Below, one piece after another: positions 54,801 to 62,452 of a stretch of DNA of 64,000 nt. The position numbers were made by a program, and so were the translations under genes. Position 1 is the stretch's first letter. Every line of letters starts with the position of its first letter. A model generated the notes under the pieces. The model was not told where the DNA came from. It searched no databases and worked only from the letters and a program-made list of their open reading frames with translations. Source of the stretch: Novosphingobium kunmingense (GTDB taxonomy: Bacteria > Pseudomonadota > Alphaproteobacteria > Sphingomonadales > Sphingomonadaceae); NCBI RefSeq assembly GCF_002813245.1, contig NZ_PHUF01000003.1, positions 434,001 to 498,000 on the forward strand. The letters run 5' to 3'.

Positions 54801-55196
54801 ACCTCGCCCAACTTCTTCAAGATCGACATGCACTTCGGCCAGGAAATCCCCCTGCCGGTCGTGAACGGGGCGAAGTTCGAACTGTTTGCCGACATCGAGA
54901 ACGTGCTCAACCTGATCAACAAGGACTGGGGTGCGCTGCGGCAGTTCCCGTTCCCCTACAACGCGGCGATCGCCTCGGTGAGCTGCCTCACCACGGCGCA
55001 GTCGACGGGTCAGGCCGTGGTTGCCGTCGGCACTTCGGCCGCCAACAATCCGAACGGCCTGCCGGCGGTGCAGGCTACGCTGCCTACCCAGGGCTGCGCG
55101 CAGTACCGCTATTCGCAGGTAACGACGCCGAACGTCCTGCTGCAGGCGCGTCAGTCGCTCTACGGCATCCGCGTCGGGGCCCGCATCAAGTTCTGA
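51873..55196 (+). CDS. Oar-like TonB-dependent receptor, 1107 aa
   Basis: Outer-membrane receptor. Signal peptide of about 27 residues ('AAPAAAQE'); a carboxypeptidase-regulatory-like beta-sandwich at about 32-115 ('VRGVVTSGGSPIAGATVTVT'); a plug domain at about 130-235; then a 22-strand barrel ending in 'GARIKF' with the terminal Phe. The layout and size match Oar-type receptors, which take up or secrete large molecules rather than siderophores. No ExbB/TonB or ligand-processing gene is nearby, so the ligand is unknown. A strong terminator follows. Confidence 0.92.
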   Translation: MQLKFFLAASAASIPLACGMIAAPAAAQETSSAVRGVVTSGGSPIAGATVTVTHEPSGTTATTTTAEDGTFGANGLRVGGPFTVTVEAAGYQGGTVNDLYLEAGVPSRLPIDLQAEQQIVVSASSIQPRINNSDGPTTALGRAEIENAASINRDIRDLARRDPLVTIDLTNARTIEIAGNNGRLNRFSVDGMQMSDDFGLNNGGLPTNRGPVPYDAIEQFSVKVAPYDIAEGDMQGGAINVVLRSGGNKLHGGGFFSYTDDSLTGSKTKTTTVNLDFDSKQYGGWLSGPIIQDKLFFMVAYERTKEGKPIEDGVGSAYANQVTNVTQALIDQVSSIAQSRFNYDTLGQLTTAQEEDEKIVAKLDWNISDAHRAALTYIRNVGTNQFQQNNFLTPVYALGLASNGYELTEEVNSGTFELNSSWTDRFSTTLRASYRDYNRGQTPFGAPFPNMEVCLDPASITNTSTNSATSCGSARVFFGPDVSRHSNALNTDNLSVDLTARLEAGAHSLRLMGGYTTIDTFNLFLQRSLGDFYFDSIADFQAGLANRLRYSNAVPSNDPSAAAASFTTRNWTFGIQDDWQVSDTLNLSLGMRYDLFDTNPLPPLNPNFTARYGFSNRSTFKGRGLFQPRMAFTWEPAERLIVRGGVGIFGGGTPDVFLSNVYSNTGQLTNTVDINRSNCVASGNTCNALGSAASPLTNGTIAQSVINYLTTNVGSLAAAATDVIDPDLKIANKMKASLQADYSADLGPLGDDWLFGVQFLYDKTLDAYMWTDLRSVPIGTLPDGRTRYGPFGGTATTNRDLMLTNTSDGRGIFATVRFEKRFGNVVSIDGSYTRSDVKDRSALTSSTSSSNYGNNAFTDPNVPEYGRSIYEYRNQWKFGLNFTPRLFGDNKTSVGLFGELRSGRPYSVTMLDRSSGRGAVYGTVGNLGNMLLYVPTAGGDPKVSFDTAASETAFNNLVTTLGLDKYRGKIVPKNSQTSPNFFKIDMHFGQEIPLPVVNGAKFELFADIENVLNLINKDWGALRQFPFPYNAAIASVSCLTTAQSTGQAVVAVGTSAANNPNGLPAVQATLPTQGCAQYRYSQVTTPNVLLQARQSLYGIRVGARIKF

Positions 55197-55220
55197 TCGG
55201 ACTCGCGGTAGCGAAAACGG

Positions 55221-55250
55221 AAAGGGGCGCTTCGGCGCCCCTTTCTTTTT
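55221..55250 (+). terminator. Terminator after the TonB receptor gene
   Basis: A perfect 10-bp stem (AAAGGGGCGC / GCGCCCCTTT) with a UUCG tetraloop followed by CTTTTT; a textbook intrinsic terminator. It lies 24 bases after the stop and may also act for mtgA on the other strand. Confidence 0.92.
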
Positions 55251-55253
55251 GCC

Positions 55254-55979
55254 TTAACGGTAGACGCAGGCGTCGAGCGCTTCATTGCGGACCACGCCAC
55301 TGCGTGCGGCGATGGCGTTGCCGTGCCGGCGGGTGAAGCCGCCGGGGCTGACCACTTCGCGCCGCTTGGGGGCGGGCAGGGCGGCCGCGATCCGGGCCGC
55401 CTCGGTCCGCGTCAGGCGCGCGGCGGAATGCTTGAAATAGCGTTGGGCGCCGGCCTCCACCCCGTAGGTGCCAAGGCCCGTTTCGGCGACGTTGAGGTAG
55501 ACCTCCATGATCCGCCGCTTGCCCCAGATGTTCTCGATCAGGACGGTGAACCAGGCTTCCAGGCCCTTGCGCAGATAGCGGGTCCAGCCGGTGCCCTGCC
55601 AAAGAAAGACATTCTTCGCGGTCTGCTGGCTGATGGTCGATCCGCCGCGCAGCCGCGATGAGCGCGCGTTGCGCTCGATCGCCTTTTCGATCGCTTCCTG
55701 GTCGAAACCGCGATGGCTGCAGAACTTGGCGTCTTCCCCGGCGATCACCGCAGAGACCATGTTGCGGTCGATCCGGCTCAACGGGCGCCAGCTCTTTTCG
55801 AAGCCGTTGGGATCGAGCACCATGGTCAGCGTGACCGGCACCGGCACAAACTTGTAGAGGATGGTGAACCCGACGCTGAGGACGAGAAAGGCGATGATCA
55901 GGCGGCCGATCCACCAGCCGATGTTGAAGGCAAGGCCGTGCTTGGCGGCCGGGCGGGACGGGGAAAGGTACTTGCGCAT
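55254..55979 (-). CDS. mtgA: Monofunctional biosynthetic peptidoglycan transglycosylase, 241 aa
   Basis: GT51 enzyme that polymerises lipid II into glycan strands. One N-terminal transmembrane helix (about 22-42), then the transglycosylase domain with catalytic Glu in 'VIAGEDAKFCSHRGFD', 'RGGSTISQQTAKNVFLW' and 'IMEVYLNVAETG'. The length is typical of MtgA. The ATG before RKYLSPS was chosen. It is convergent with the TonB receptor gene. Confidence 0.95.
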   Translation of the reverse strand: MRKYLSPSRPAAKHGLAFNIGWWIGRLIIAFLVLSVGFTILYKFVPVPVTLTMVLDPNGFEKSWRPLSRIDRNMVSAVIAGEDAKFCSHRGFDQEAIEKAIERNARSSRLRGGSTISQQTAKNVFLWQGTGWTRYLRKGLEAWFTVLIENIWGKRRIMEVYLNVAETGLGTYGVEAGAQRYFKHSAARLTRTEAARIAAALPAPKRREVVSPGGFTRRHGNAIAARSGVVRNEALDACVYR

Positions 55980-56022
55980 CGTGGCACAAGGTGGCCGCTG
56001 ATCCGCGGCGGCGCAAGCCGGT

Positions 56023-56403
56023 CTAGTCGCGCGCGTCGAAGGCGCTGCGCGATCGCTGCACCGCGGCAAGGTTCGCCTCGGCCCAGTGCCACACCCCGCA
56101 GAACGCTTCGCCAAGGCTGTGGCCCAGAGTGGTAAGCCGGTAGTCGACATGCGGCGGGATGACGGGATGGACGGTGCGGATGACCAGGCCATCGCGTTCC
56201 ATCGCGCGCAAGGTCTGTGTCAGCATCTTCTGGCTGATCCCTGGAACGGCTCTGGCCAAGGCTCCGAATCGCTGCTCGCCGCCTTCCTCAAGCTGTTCGA
56301 GCACCAGGAGGGTCCACTTGTCGGCCACGCGCCCGATCAGATCGTTGACCAGCGCGTCGACTTCGGGAGCGGTCGAGTAACTCGTAATCGGCTGATTTGC
56401 CAT
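56023..56403 (-). CDS. HxlR-family transcriptional regulator, 126 aa
   Basis: Single-domain winged-HTH regulator. The HxlR core is clear: 'IGRVADKWTLLVLEQL', 'RFGALARAVPGISQKMLTQT' (recognition region), 'LRAMERDGLVIR' and 'DYRLTTLGHSL' (wing). It lacks the usual N-terminal Cys, so a thiol switch is unlikely at that site. It diverges from the SDR gene across 105 bases containing an inverted repeat, the usual plan for local HxlR control of an oxidoreductase. Confidence 0.92.
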   Translation of the reverse strand: MANQPITSYSTAPEVDALVNDLIGRVADKWTLLVLEQLEEGGEQRFGALARAVPGISQKMLTQTLRAMERDGLVIRTVHPVIPPHVDYRLTTLGHSLGEAFCGVWHWAEANLAAVQRSRSAFDARD

Positions 56404-56408
56404 TTCTA

Positions 56409-56450
56409 ACCTTTTGGTGGGTATGGTTCAAAAAGGTGCTTACTTATAAT
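56409..56450 (+). promoter_or_regulatory. Candidate HxlR operator and SDR promoter
   Basis: The arms ACCTTTT (56409-56415) and AAAAGGT (56431-56437) form an inverted repeat about two helical turns apart. A perfect -10 hexamer TATAAT follows at 56445-56450; the -35 region overlaps the repeat and is weak. Binding here would block the SDR promoter and autoregulate the HxlR gene. Inferred from position and symmetry. Confidence 0.5.
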
Positions 56451-56508
56451 TCCATCCTAAACGCCATACATGGTGAGGCATCCAACCACCACAACGAAAG
56501 TGCCGATC

Positions 56509-57252
56509 ATGAAGCCCAGCGGAAACACCATCCTCTTTACCGGCGGCGGCAGCGGCATCGGTCGCGAACTGGCGCGCGAACTGGCCGATCGCGGCAACAC
56601 GGTGATCGTCGCCGGGCGGCGTCTTGGTGCGCTTGAAGAAACCTGCGCCGGTCGGCCATCGATGCACGCCCATGTTCTCGATGTCAGCGACGCGGCCGGA
56701 GTGGCGCGCGGCGTTGAAGAACTTCTTGCGCGCTATCCTGCCATCAATGTCTTGGTGAACAACGCCGGGATCATGGATTACGAGGATGTGACCAATCGAC
56801 GCGATCTTTCGGCGGCCGCCTCGATCATAGAGACCAACTTGCTCGCCCCGATCCGCCTCACAGATGCCCTTATCGAACACCTGTCAGCGCAGCAGGATGC
56901 GGCGATCGTGAACACCACGTCCGGCCTCGCCTTCGTCCCACTGCCCAAAGCGCCGACCTATTCGGCGACCAAGGCCGCGCTGCATTCGTACAGCGTCTCG
57001 CTGCGCGCCATGCTGGCGGGCAAGGTCCGCGTGATCGAACTGATCCCGCCAGCCGTGCAGACCGAACTGACCCCCGGCCAGTCGAGCCGCGAGGGCTATC
57101 TGCCGCTAGCCACCTATATCGACCAGGTCATGGCCCAATACGGCGAAAGCGGCTTTCCGGATGAAGTCCTGGTGCCCAACGCCAAGGTCCTGCGCGAGGC
57201 GGAGAAGAACGACCAGTTCGAGCAGGTGCTGGCGATGCTGAGCCGGCTCTAG
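56509..57252 (+). CDS. Short-chain dehydrogenase/reductase, 247 aa
   Basis: NAD(P)-dependent oxidoreductase of the DltE/YdfG-like group. Cofactor motif 'TGGGSGIGRELA' (TGxxxGIG), 'NVLVNNAGIM' (NNAG), catalytic Ser in 'VNTTSGLAF', and the YxxxK pair in 'TYSATKAALHSYS'. An ATG at 56470 would add 13 polar residues; the ATG before KPSGNT fits the family. Regulated, most likely, by the divergent HxlR protein. Substrate unknown. Confidence 0.92.
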   Translation: MKPSGNTILFTGGGSGIGRELARELADRGNTVIVAGRRLGALEETCAGRPSMHAHVLDVSDAAGVARGVEELLARYPAINVLVNNAGIMDYEDVTNRRDLSAAASIIETNLLAPIRLTDALIEHLSAQQDAAIVNTTSGLAFVPLPKAPTYSATKAALHSYSVSLRAMLAGKVRVIELIPPAVQTELTPGQSSREGYLPLATYIDQVMAQYGESGFPDEVLVPNAKVLREAEKNDQFEQVLAMLSRL

Positions 57253-57297
57253 GCCGCGGTCGCTTTCGGAAACCGCACGCTGGCCCGATCCCGAACT

Positions 57298-57337
57298 GAA
57301 AGGGGCCGATCGACTGGTCGACTGGCCCCGTTTCGGT
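57298..57337. terminator. Hairpin between the SDR gene and the PhoX-like gene
   Basis: GGGGCC / GGCCCC with an inner GTCGAC-type stem, preceded by AAA and followed by GTTTC. It lies between convergent genes and probably terminates the SDR transcript. Confidence 0.5.
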
Positions 57338-57384
57338 CGGTTCAGGCCCCCCGACGATCAGTCGGAAAGGCCTGACAAGCTCGA

Positions 57385-59244
57385 TCAGGCGATGGCGTGC
57401 TGTTCCACCATTGCCTTGAGGAAGGCGAAGTCCTGGCTGGTGTCGGCGGCACCGTAAAACACGTCGCTGTCGCCGAACCCGGTCACGCCCAGGAGGATAA
57501 CCGACCCGCCCGTGGTGAATTGCACGCGCGTGTCCATCGTGCCGTCGGCGTTGAAATCGCCGGTCTTCACGCTCCGCAGACCCATTCCTTCGCCGAGGAG
57601 CAGCAGGTCTTCGCCGCGGACGAAGTCGGTGATCGTGTCGGTGCCGACGCTCTTCACCTGGCTGAAGTCGAACTGGTCGCGCCCCGCACCGCCGACCAGC
57701 ACGTCGTCGCCGCGGCCGCCGACCAGCACGTCATCGCCCGACCAGCCTTCCAGACGGTCGTTGCCGTTGTCGCCGTAGAGGGTGTCGTTGCCCGATCCGC
57801 CGCGGATCGTGTCGTCGCCGTTGAAGCCGTGGATGGTGTTGGCCGAGCCATCGCCGTTGAGCAGGTCATCGCCGTTGCCGCCGTCCTGGACGTCGGCAAC
57901 GTGCATCACCAGAAGCTGACCCTTTTCGACCGTGGCGGGATTGCCGGTCGCGGCGTGGACCTGCGCATCGAGCAGGTAGACCCGCTCGTCGCCGGTGCCG
58001 AGGAGACTGGTCACGTCGATGATTCCGCTGCTTTCCTCGTCCTGCGTGATGAAGCCCGGATTGCCCGAGGTGAAAAGGACCGGATCGAAGCCGGCGATGG
58101 CATGGACGGTGTCACTGGCAATGTCGTATTCCCAGATCCGCGCGATGTAGCTCTGGTTGCCGGGATCTTCCTGCAGGATCACCTTGCCGTCGGCCACCGA
58201 CAGGTTGTCGAACATGTGCTGGCCTTCGCTGCCGTCAAGCACCGCGCGGATCGTGCCGCCAAGTTCGGGGCGGGTGATGTCGGTGAAGGTGGCCTGGTAG
58301 AGCCGCGAATTGCCGCTGAAGCTGTTGGTCGTAGTGAAATACAGAACGTTCGGATTTTGCGGATCCCAGGCGCTGTCCTCGGGCCGCAGGAAGCTGGTGA
58401 CGCCTTCTGCTTCGCTCTCGGCATCGATCTGCGCGCCGGTCAGGTTGGCGACCTTGCCGTTCGGACCGATCGCATCGAGCGTGAATGTGCCCGAAACCGC
58501 GGTGGCGTTGGTTTCGTCGGTCATTCCGGCAACCTTGATGCCGTAGAACGATCCTCCGACAAGGCCGGCCTGTTCGATCGCGGTTCCACTGGTCTGCTTT
58601 TCGCCGACGTAGATGTAGACCTGGCCGTTGGTGCCGTCGTCCGTCGCGGCGACGATGGTCAGGCTCTGCGCGAAGGGATTGGCGGTCAGGTTTTCGAAGC
58701 TGAGGTTGCCAAGCGAGGCCAGTTCGTAGGTTGCGCCGGCGTTGGCGCCGCTGACGATGGTCGCCACGGCGCGGCCTTCGGCGCCGCTTTCCTCGCCGGT
58801 GAGGTAGATCCGGTCGAGCGTGCCGAGCCCGCTGGCGACGTCGAAATAGGCGCTCGTTTCAGCAAGGTCGCCCGAGCAGAAGCGCGCGAAGGCTGTCGTG
58901 CCGGCAACGTAGCTGGCCGTCGCGGTGTTCCACAGATAGACCGACTGGATCGCATCGTCGGACGAGACCACCGCGAGGGTCGACTTGTCGATGACCAGGC
59001 GGTCGATGAAGGCGCCGGTCAATCCGTGGTCGCGCACCAGGCCCGACGACGCGCCGAGTTCGTGGTTGACCAGCACGGTGATCGTGCCGTCGCCGTTGTC
59101 GAAGGCGCCAAGGCCGTCGGGGATGCCTGCAAAGACGCCGCCGCCGGGCAGGTTGTCGCCCACCGTCAGGATCGACGTGAAGGTGACGTTGGGTTCGAGT
59201 CCGAGGATGTAGGGATCGGTTTTGGTCGAAGGGGCAATGGCCAT
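57385..59244 (-). CDS. PhoX-like (DUF839) beta-propeller protein with C-terminal RTX repeats, 619 aa
   Basis: The first 440 residues resemble the PhoX/DUF839 propeller family: 'IPDGLGAFDNGDGTITVLVN', 'RFCSGDLAE', 'LTGEESGAEGR', 'RPEDSAWDP', 'ILQEDPGNQS' and 'TQDEESSG'. The canonical PhoX iron-ligand segment with a TPWGT core is absent, so phosphatase activity is doubtful. Residues about 455-530 are RTX nonapeptides (GGxGxDxLx), and the C-terminus looks like a type I secretion signal. No N-terminal signal peptide is present. It is probably exported by a type I system encoded elsewhere. Confidence 0.85.
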   Translation of the reverse strand: MAIAPSTKTDPYILGLEPNVTFTSILTVGDNLPGGGVFAGIPDGLGAFDNGDGTITVLVNHELGASSGLVRDHGLTGAFIDRLVIDKSTLAVVSSDDAIQSVYLWNTATASYVAGTTAFARFCSGDLAETSAYFDVASGLGTLDRIYLTGEESGAEGRAVATIVSGANAGATYELASLGNLSFENLTANPFAQSLTIVAATDDGTNGQVYIYVGEKQTSGTAIEQAGLVGGSFYGIKVAGMTDETNATAVSGTFTLDAIGPNGKVANLTGAQIDAESEAEGVTSFLRPEDSAWDPQNPNVLYFTTTNSFSGNSRLYQATFTDITRPELGGTIRAVLDGSEGQHMFDNLSVADGKVILQEDPGNQSYIARIWEYDIASDTVHAIAGFDPVLFTSGNPGFITQDEESSGIIDVTSLLGTGDERVYLLDAQVHAATGNPATVEKGQLLVMHVADVQDGGNGDDLLNGDGSANTIHGFNGDDTIRGGSGNDTLYGDNGNDRLEGWSGDDVLVGGRGDDVLVGGAGRDQFDFSQVKSVGTDTITDFVRGEDLLLLGEGMGLRSVKTGDFNADGTMDTRVQFTTGGSVILLGVTGFGDSDVFYGAADTSQDFAFLKAMVEQHAIA

Positions 59245-59344
59245 GCGATTCGCTCCTGCTGCGGGTTTGTGCAGGGGCTAGGCGCGGCTCATGGCGCTAT
59301 CGGGTCACTTTGCCGGCACCGGCATGACAGTGCTGTGACGCATG

Positions 59345-59376
59345 AAAAAAGGCCGGTCGAACAGGTCGACCGGCCC
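59345..59376 (-). terminator. Rho-independent terminator of rpoH
   Basis: On the minus strand, GGCCGGTCGAC and its complement form a stem of 10-11 bp with a short loop, followed by TTTTTT. It lies 23 bases after the rpoH stop. Confidence 0.9.
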
Positions 59377-59398
59377 CGTATTCGGCTCAGGACTCGCG

Positions 59399-60328
59399 TC
59401 AGGCTGCGGCGAGCAGGCGCTTGTCGGTGGCGATGCGGATCATCGCCTTCTGCAGCTTTTCGAAGGCGCGCACCTCGATCTGGCGGACGCGTTCCCGGCT
59501 GACGTTGTATTCCTGGCTCAGCTCTTCCAGCGTCTTGGGATCGTCGATCAGGCGACGCTGGGTGAGGATGTGCCGCTCCCGGTCGTTGAGGCTGTCCATC
59601 GCTTCGACCAGAAGGGCGTGGCGCGTGCTCGCTTCCTGGGCGTCCTCGACGATCTGGTCCTGCAGCGGGCCGGCATCTTCCAGCATGTCCTGCCACTGGC
59701 CTTCGCCGTCCTCGTTGAACGAGATGTTGAGCGAGGCATCGCCGCCCATCATCATCCGGCGGTTCATGTTGACCACTTCCTGCTCGGATACGCCGAGATC
59801 GGTCGCGATCTTGCGCACCTGATCGGGATGCAGGTCCGAATCCTCGTAGGCATCGAGGTTCTTTTTCATGCGCCGCAGGTTGAAGAACAGCTTCTTCTGC
59901 GCCGCGGTGGTGCCCATCTTGACGAGGGACCAGCTGCGCAGGATGAATTCCTGGATCGACGCCTTGATCCACCACATGGCGTAGGTCGCCAGGCGGAAGC
60001 CGCGATCGGGTTCGAACTTCTTCACGCCCTGCATAAGGCCGATGTTGCCTTCGGCGATCAGTTCGGAAACGGGCAGGCCATAGCCGCGATAGCCCATGGC
60101 GATCTTCGCCACGAGTCGCAGGTGGCTGGTCACCAGCTGCTTGGCCGCTTCGGGATCCTGGTGTTCGGCATAACGCTTGGCGAGCATGTATTCCTGCTCG
60201 GCCGTCAGGATCGGAAATTTCTTGATTTCAGCGAGATAGCGGTTGAGCCCCTGTTCGCCGGAAAGGCTGGGCATCACCGTGCTGCCGGTTGCAGGCAGGT
60301 TGCTTTCGCGTTCGGACATCGTCTTCAT
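59399..60328 (-). CDS. rpoH: RNA polymerase heat-shock sigma factor RpoH (sigma-32), 309 aa
   Basis: Directs transcription of heat-shock genes. Region 2 contains 'LRLVAKIAMGYRGYGLPVSE' and 'RLATYAMWWIKASIQEFIL'; the RpoH box is 'QKKLFFNLRRMKK', which identifies sigma-32 and is its turnover/chaperone-sensing segment; region 4 ends 'NVSRERVRQIEVRAFEKL'. The ATG before KTMSERES has AAAGGA at good spacing. Whether translation is thermally controlled by mRNA folding was not resolved. Confidence 0.96.
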   Translation of the reverse strand: MKTMSERESNLPATGSTVMPSLSGEQGLNRYLAEIKKFPILTAEQEYMLAKRYAEHQDPEAAKQLVTSHLRLVAKIAMGYRGYGLPVSELIAEGNIGLMQGVKKFEPDRGFRLATYAMWWIKASIQEFILRSWSLVKMGTTAAQKKLFFNLRRMKKNLDAYEDSDLHPDQVRKIATDLGVSEQEVVNMNRRMMMGGDASLNISFNEDGEGQWQDMLEDAGPLQDQIVEDAQEASTRHALLVEAMDSLNDRERHILTQRRLIDDPKTLEELSQEYNVSRERVRQIEVRAFEKLQKAMIRIATDKRLLAAA

Positions 60329-60417
60329 TCGTCCTTTCAATCGTCGCCCACCTTTACCGGACCCTTAAAGGCATCCCGCGGCGGTGGCCACATAGAGTAC
60401 ACTTCTACACCAATAGA

Positions 60418-61365
60418 TCAGCTTGAACGCCGCAATTCGACCAACAGTTCCTCCATATCGGCAGGGAGCACGCTCTCGCAGCGCACGGCGTGTCCCGTCA
60501 CGGGGTGAACGAAGCCGATAACGGCCGCATGCAACGCCTGGCGGGCAAAGGACAATCGGGAGAGAATCGGGCGGAGGCGCGAAGGAGTGCGGCCATAGAC
60601 AGGATCACCCAATAGCGCATGACCAATTGATGCCATGTGAACGCGCACCTGGTGGGTCCGGCCGGTCTCCAGTCGGCATTCGACCAGCGCGGCGGAATCG
60701 AGCCGTTCCAGGGTGCGGTAATGCGTGACGGCATGCTTGCCGCGTCCGTCCTCGACCAGCGCCATCTTCTTGCGGTTGGTCGACGAGCGGGCGATCGCCC
60801 CGCGCACCGTTCCGGACAGGGGCACGGGAAGCCCGCCGACGATCGCCAGATAGGCGCGCTCGATCGAATGGTCGGCGAACTGCCTGGCCAGTCCTTCGTG
60901 CGCGGCATCGGTCTTGGCGGCCACCAGAAGCCCCGAGGTGTCCTTGTCGATGCGGTGGACGATCCCCGGCCGCGCCACGCCGCCGATGCCCGACAGCTGC
61001 CCGCGGCAATGGTGCAGCAGCGCGTTGACCAGCGTGCCGTCCAGATTGCCGGCCGCCGGGTGAACCACGAGGCCCGCCGGCTTGTCGATCACGATGAGGT
61101 GCTCGTCCTCGTAGGCGACGACCAGCGGAATGTCCTGCGCCTCGGCCTCGGACGGGGCGGCTTCGGGCACGGCGATGGCAAAGGCCGTGCCTTCGGCCAC
61201 TTTGCCGCTGGCCTGACCCGCCGGCTTGCCCGACAGGGTCACGCGGCCTTCGCCAAGCAGGGCCTTTATCCGCTCGCGCGAAAGGTCCGTGGCCTCGGCC
61301 AGGGCCTTGTCCAGCCGGCCGCCCGCGCCGATCACGCCTTCGATGATGCGTTCCCCCCGGATCAT
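60418..61365 (-). CDS. rluD: Ribosomal large-subunit pseudouridine synthase RluD family, 315 aa
   Basis: Isomerises specific uridines of 23S rRNA. N-terminal S4 domain ('GRLDKALAEATDLSRERIK') and catalytic domain with the Asp in 'HRIDKDTSGLLVAAKT'. 'VIDKPAGLVVHP' and 'ETGRTHQVRVHMASIGHALL' are further family blocks. The catalytic domain ends with 'RQALHAAVIGF'. RluD assignment rests on the S4 domain and catalytic motif; RluC-type is the alternative. The start lies 9 bases from that of the divergent JAMM gene. Confidence 0.9.
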   Translation of the reverse strand: MIRGERIIEGVIGAGGRLDKALAEATDLSRERIKALLGEGRVTLSGKPAGQASGKVAEGTAFAIAVPEAAPSEAEAQDIPLVVAYEDEHLIVIDKPAGLVVHPAAGNLDGTLVNALLHHCRGQLSGIGGVARPGIVHRIDKDTSGLLVAAKTDAAHEGLARQFADHSIERAYLAIVGGLPVPLSGTVRGAIARSSTNRKKMALVEDGRGKHAVTHYRTLERLDSAALVECRLETGRTHQVRVHMASIGHALLGDPVYGRTPSRLRPILSRLSFARQALHAAVIGFVHPVTGHAVRCESVLPADMEELLVELRRSS

Positions 61366-61374
61366 GGCTAGAAC

Positions 61375-61776
61375 ATGGGCATGCATGTGGAGGTGACAAG
61401 TGGCGCGCTTGCCACACTGCGCGAAGAAGCGACGCTCGCGGATCCGCTGGAGTGCTGCGGGCTGCTGCTGGGGCGCGGCGGGCGGATCGACAGCGTCGTG
61501 CCGGCAGCCAACGTCCACCCCGATCCGGCGCGCCATTTCGAGATCGATCCGGCCGCGCTGATCGCCGCCCACAAGGCGGAGCGGGCGGGCGGACCGCAGA
61601 TCGTCGGCTATTACCATTCGCATCCCGCCGGACCGGCCGAGCCATCGGCCACCGACCGGGCACAGGCGAGCGGAGATGGCCGGGTCTGGGCGATCGTCGC
61701 CGGCCCCGCGGTCGGCTGGTGGCGGGATGCGCCGGGCGGCTTCACGGCGCTTGGCCTGCGACTCGTCGAAGGCTAA
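61375..61776 (+). CDS. JAMM/Mov34 (M67) metalloprotease-like protein, 133 aa
   Basis: A single-domain zinc peptidase of the Mpr1/Pad1 type. The motif is complete: Glu in 'PLECCGLLLG', then 'YYHSHPAGPAEPSATD' with H-x-H, Ser and Asp in the usual spacing. Bacterial members can cleave C-terminal extensions of sulfur-carrier or ubiquitin-like proteins, but none is encoded nearby. The ATG at 61375 or 61381 may start translation; neither has a clear Shine-Dalgarno. It leads an operon with chpT and an amidase gene. Confidence 0.85.
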   Translation: MGMHVEVTSGALATLREEATLADPLECCGLLLGRGGRIDSVVPAANVHPDPARHFEIDPAALIAAHKAERAGGPQIVGYYHSHPAGPAEPSATDRAQASGDGRVWAIVAGPAVGWWRDAPGGFTALGLRLVEG

Positions 61777-61803
61777 GGACGGGGCTAACCAGAAGGATCC
61801 TTG

Positions 61804-62445
61804 ATGACCGACGCCTCCGTAGACCTTGCCAGCCTGCTCTGTTCGCGCCTGTGTCACGACCTGCTCTCGCCGGTCGGCGCGATGACCAACGGGCTGGAAC
61901 TCCTCGCCGAGGAGAAGGACCCGGAAATGCGCAAGCGCTGCATGGAACTGCTCGAACAGAGCGCGAGGACCAGCGCCGACAAGCTCAAGTTCTTCCGCCT
62001 TGCCTTCGGCGCGGCGGGCGGCTTTGGCGACATGGTGTCGGTGGAAGAGCCGCGCGCGCTGGTCGACGCCTTGGCAGGGCCCGGCGGCCGCACCCAGGTC
62101 AACTGGGCGCTGGGCACCGCCAGCTTGCCCAAGCCCGCGGTCAAGATCCTGCTCAACCTTGCCCACATCGGGATCGAGGCGCTGGTGCGCGGCGGCACGC
62201 TGGATGTCGGAGCCGAACAGCGCGGCGGCGCCAGCGAGATCGTGGTCCGCGCCGCCGGTCCCAAGATCGCCTTCGACCAGACCGTGGGCCAAGCGCTCGA
62301 CGGAACGCTGCCGGTGGCTGACCTGTCGAGCCGCACCGCGCCGGCCTGGATGCTCCACCAGCTCGCCAAGCGGCAGGGCGGAGGGCTGCAATATGCTCTG
62401 TCGCCCGAAGCGCTGGTCATGGGCGCGGTGCTTCCGGACGCCTGA
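61804..62445 (+). CDS. chpT: Histidine phosphotransferase ChpT, 213 aa
   Basis: Dimeric phosphotransferase relaying phosphate from CckA to CtrA and CpdR in the alphaproteobacterial cell-cycle pathway. The phospho-accepting His is in 'SRLCHDLLSPVGAMTNGLEL' (about residue 18); a degenerate ATPase-like C-terminal domain follows, with 'AVKILLNLAHIGIEALVRGG'. The ATG at 61804 has AAGGA at 6 bases and is preferred to the TTG just before it. The amidase gene starts 8 bases after the stop. Confidence 0.93.
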   Translation: MTDASVDLASLLCSRLCHDLLSPVGAMTNGLELLAEEKDPEMRKRCMELLEQSARTSADKLKFFRLAFGAAGGFGDMVSVEEPRALVDALAGPGGRTQVNWALGTASLPKPAVKILLNLAHIGIEALVRGGTLDVGAEQRGGASEIVVRAAGPKIAFDQTVGQALDGTLPVADLSSRTAPAWMLHQLAKRQGGGLQYALSPEALVMGAVLPDA

Positions 62446-62452
62446 GCCAGCA

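Noticed and set aside
57397..59502. About 700-codon + strand frame
   Set aside because: It is antisense to the PhoX-like RTX gene; the biased composition is a shadow of GC-rich codons.
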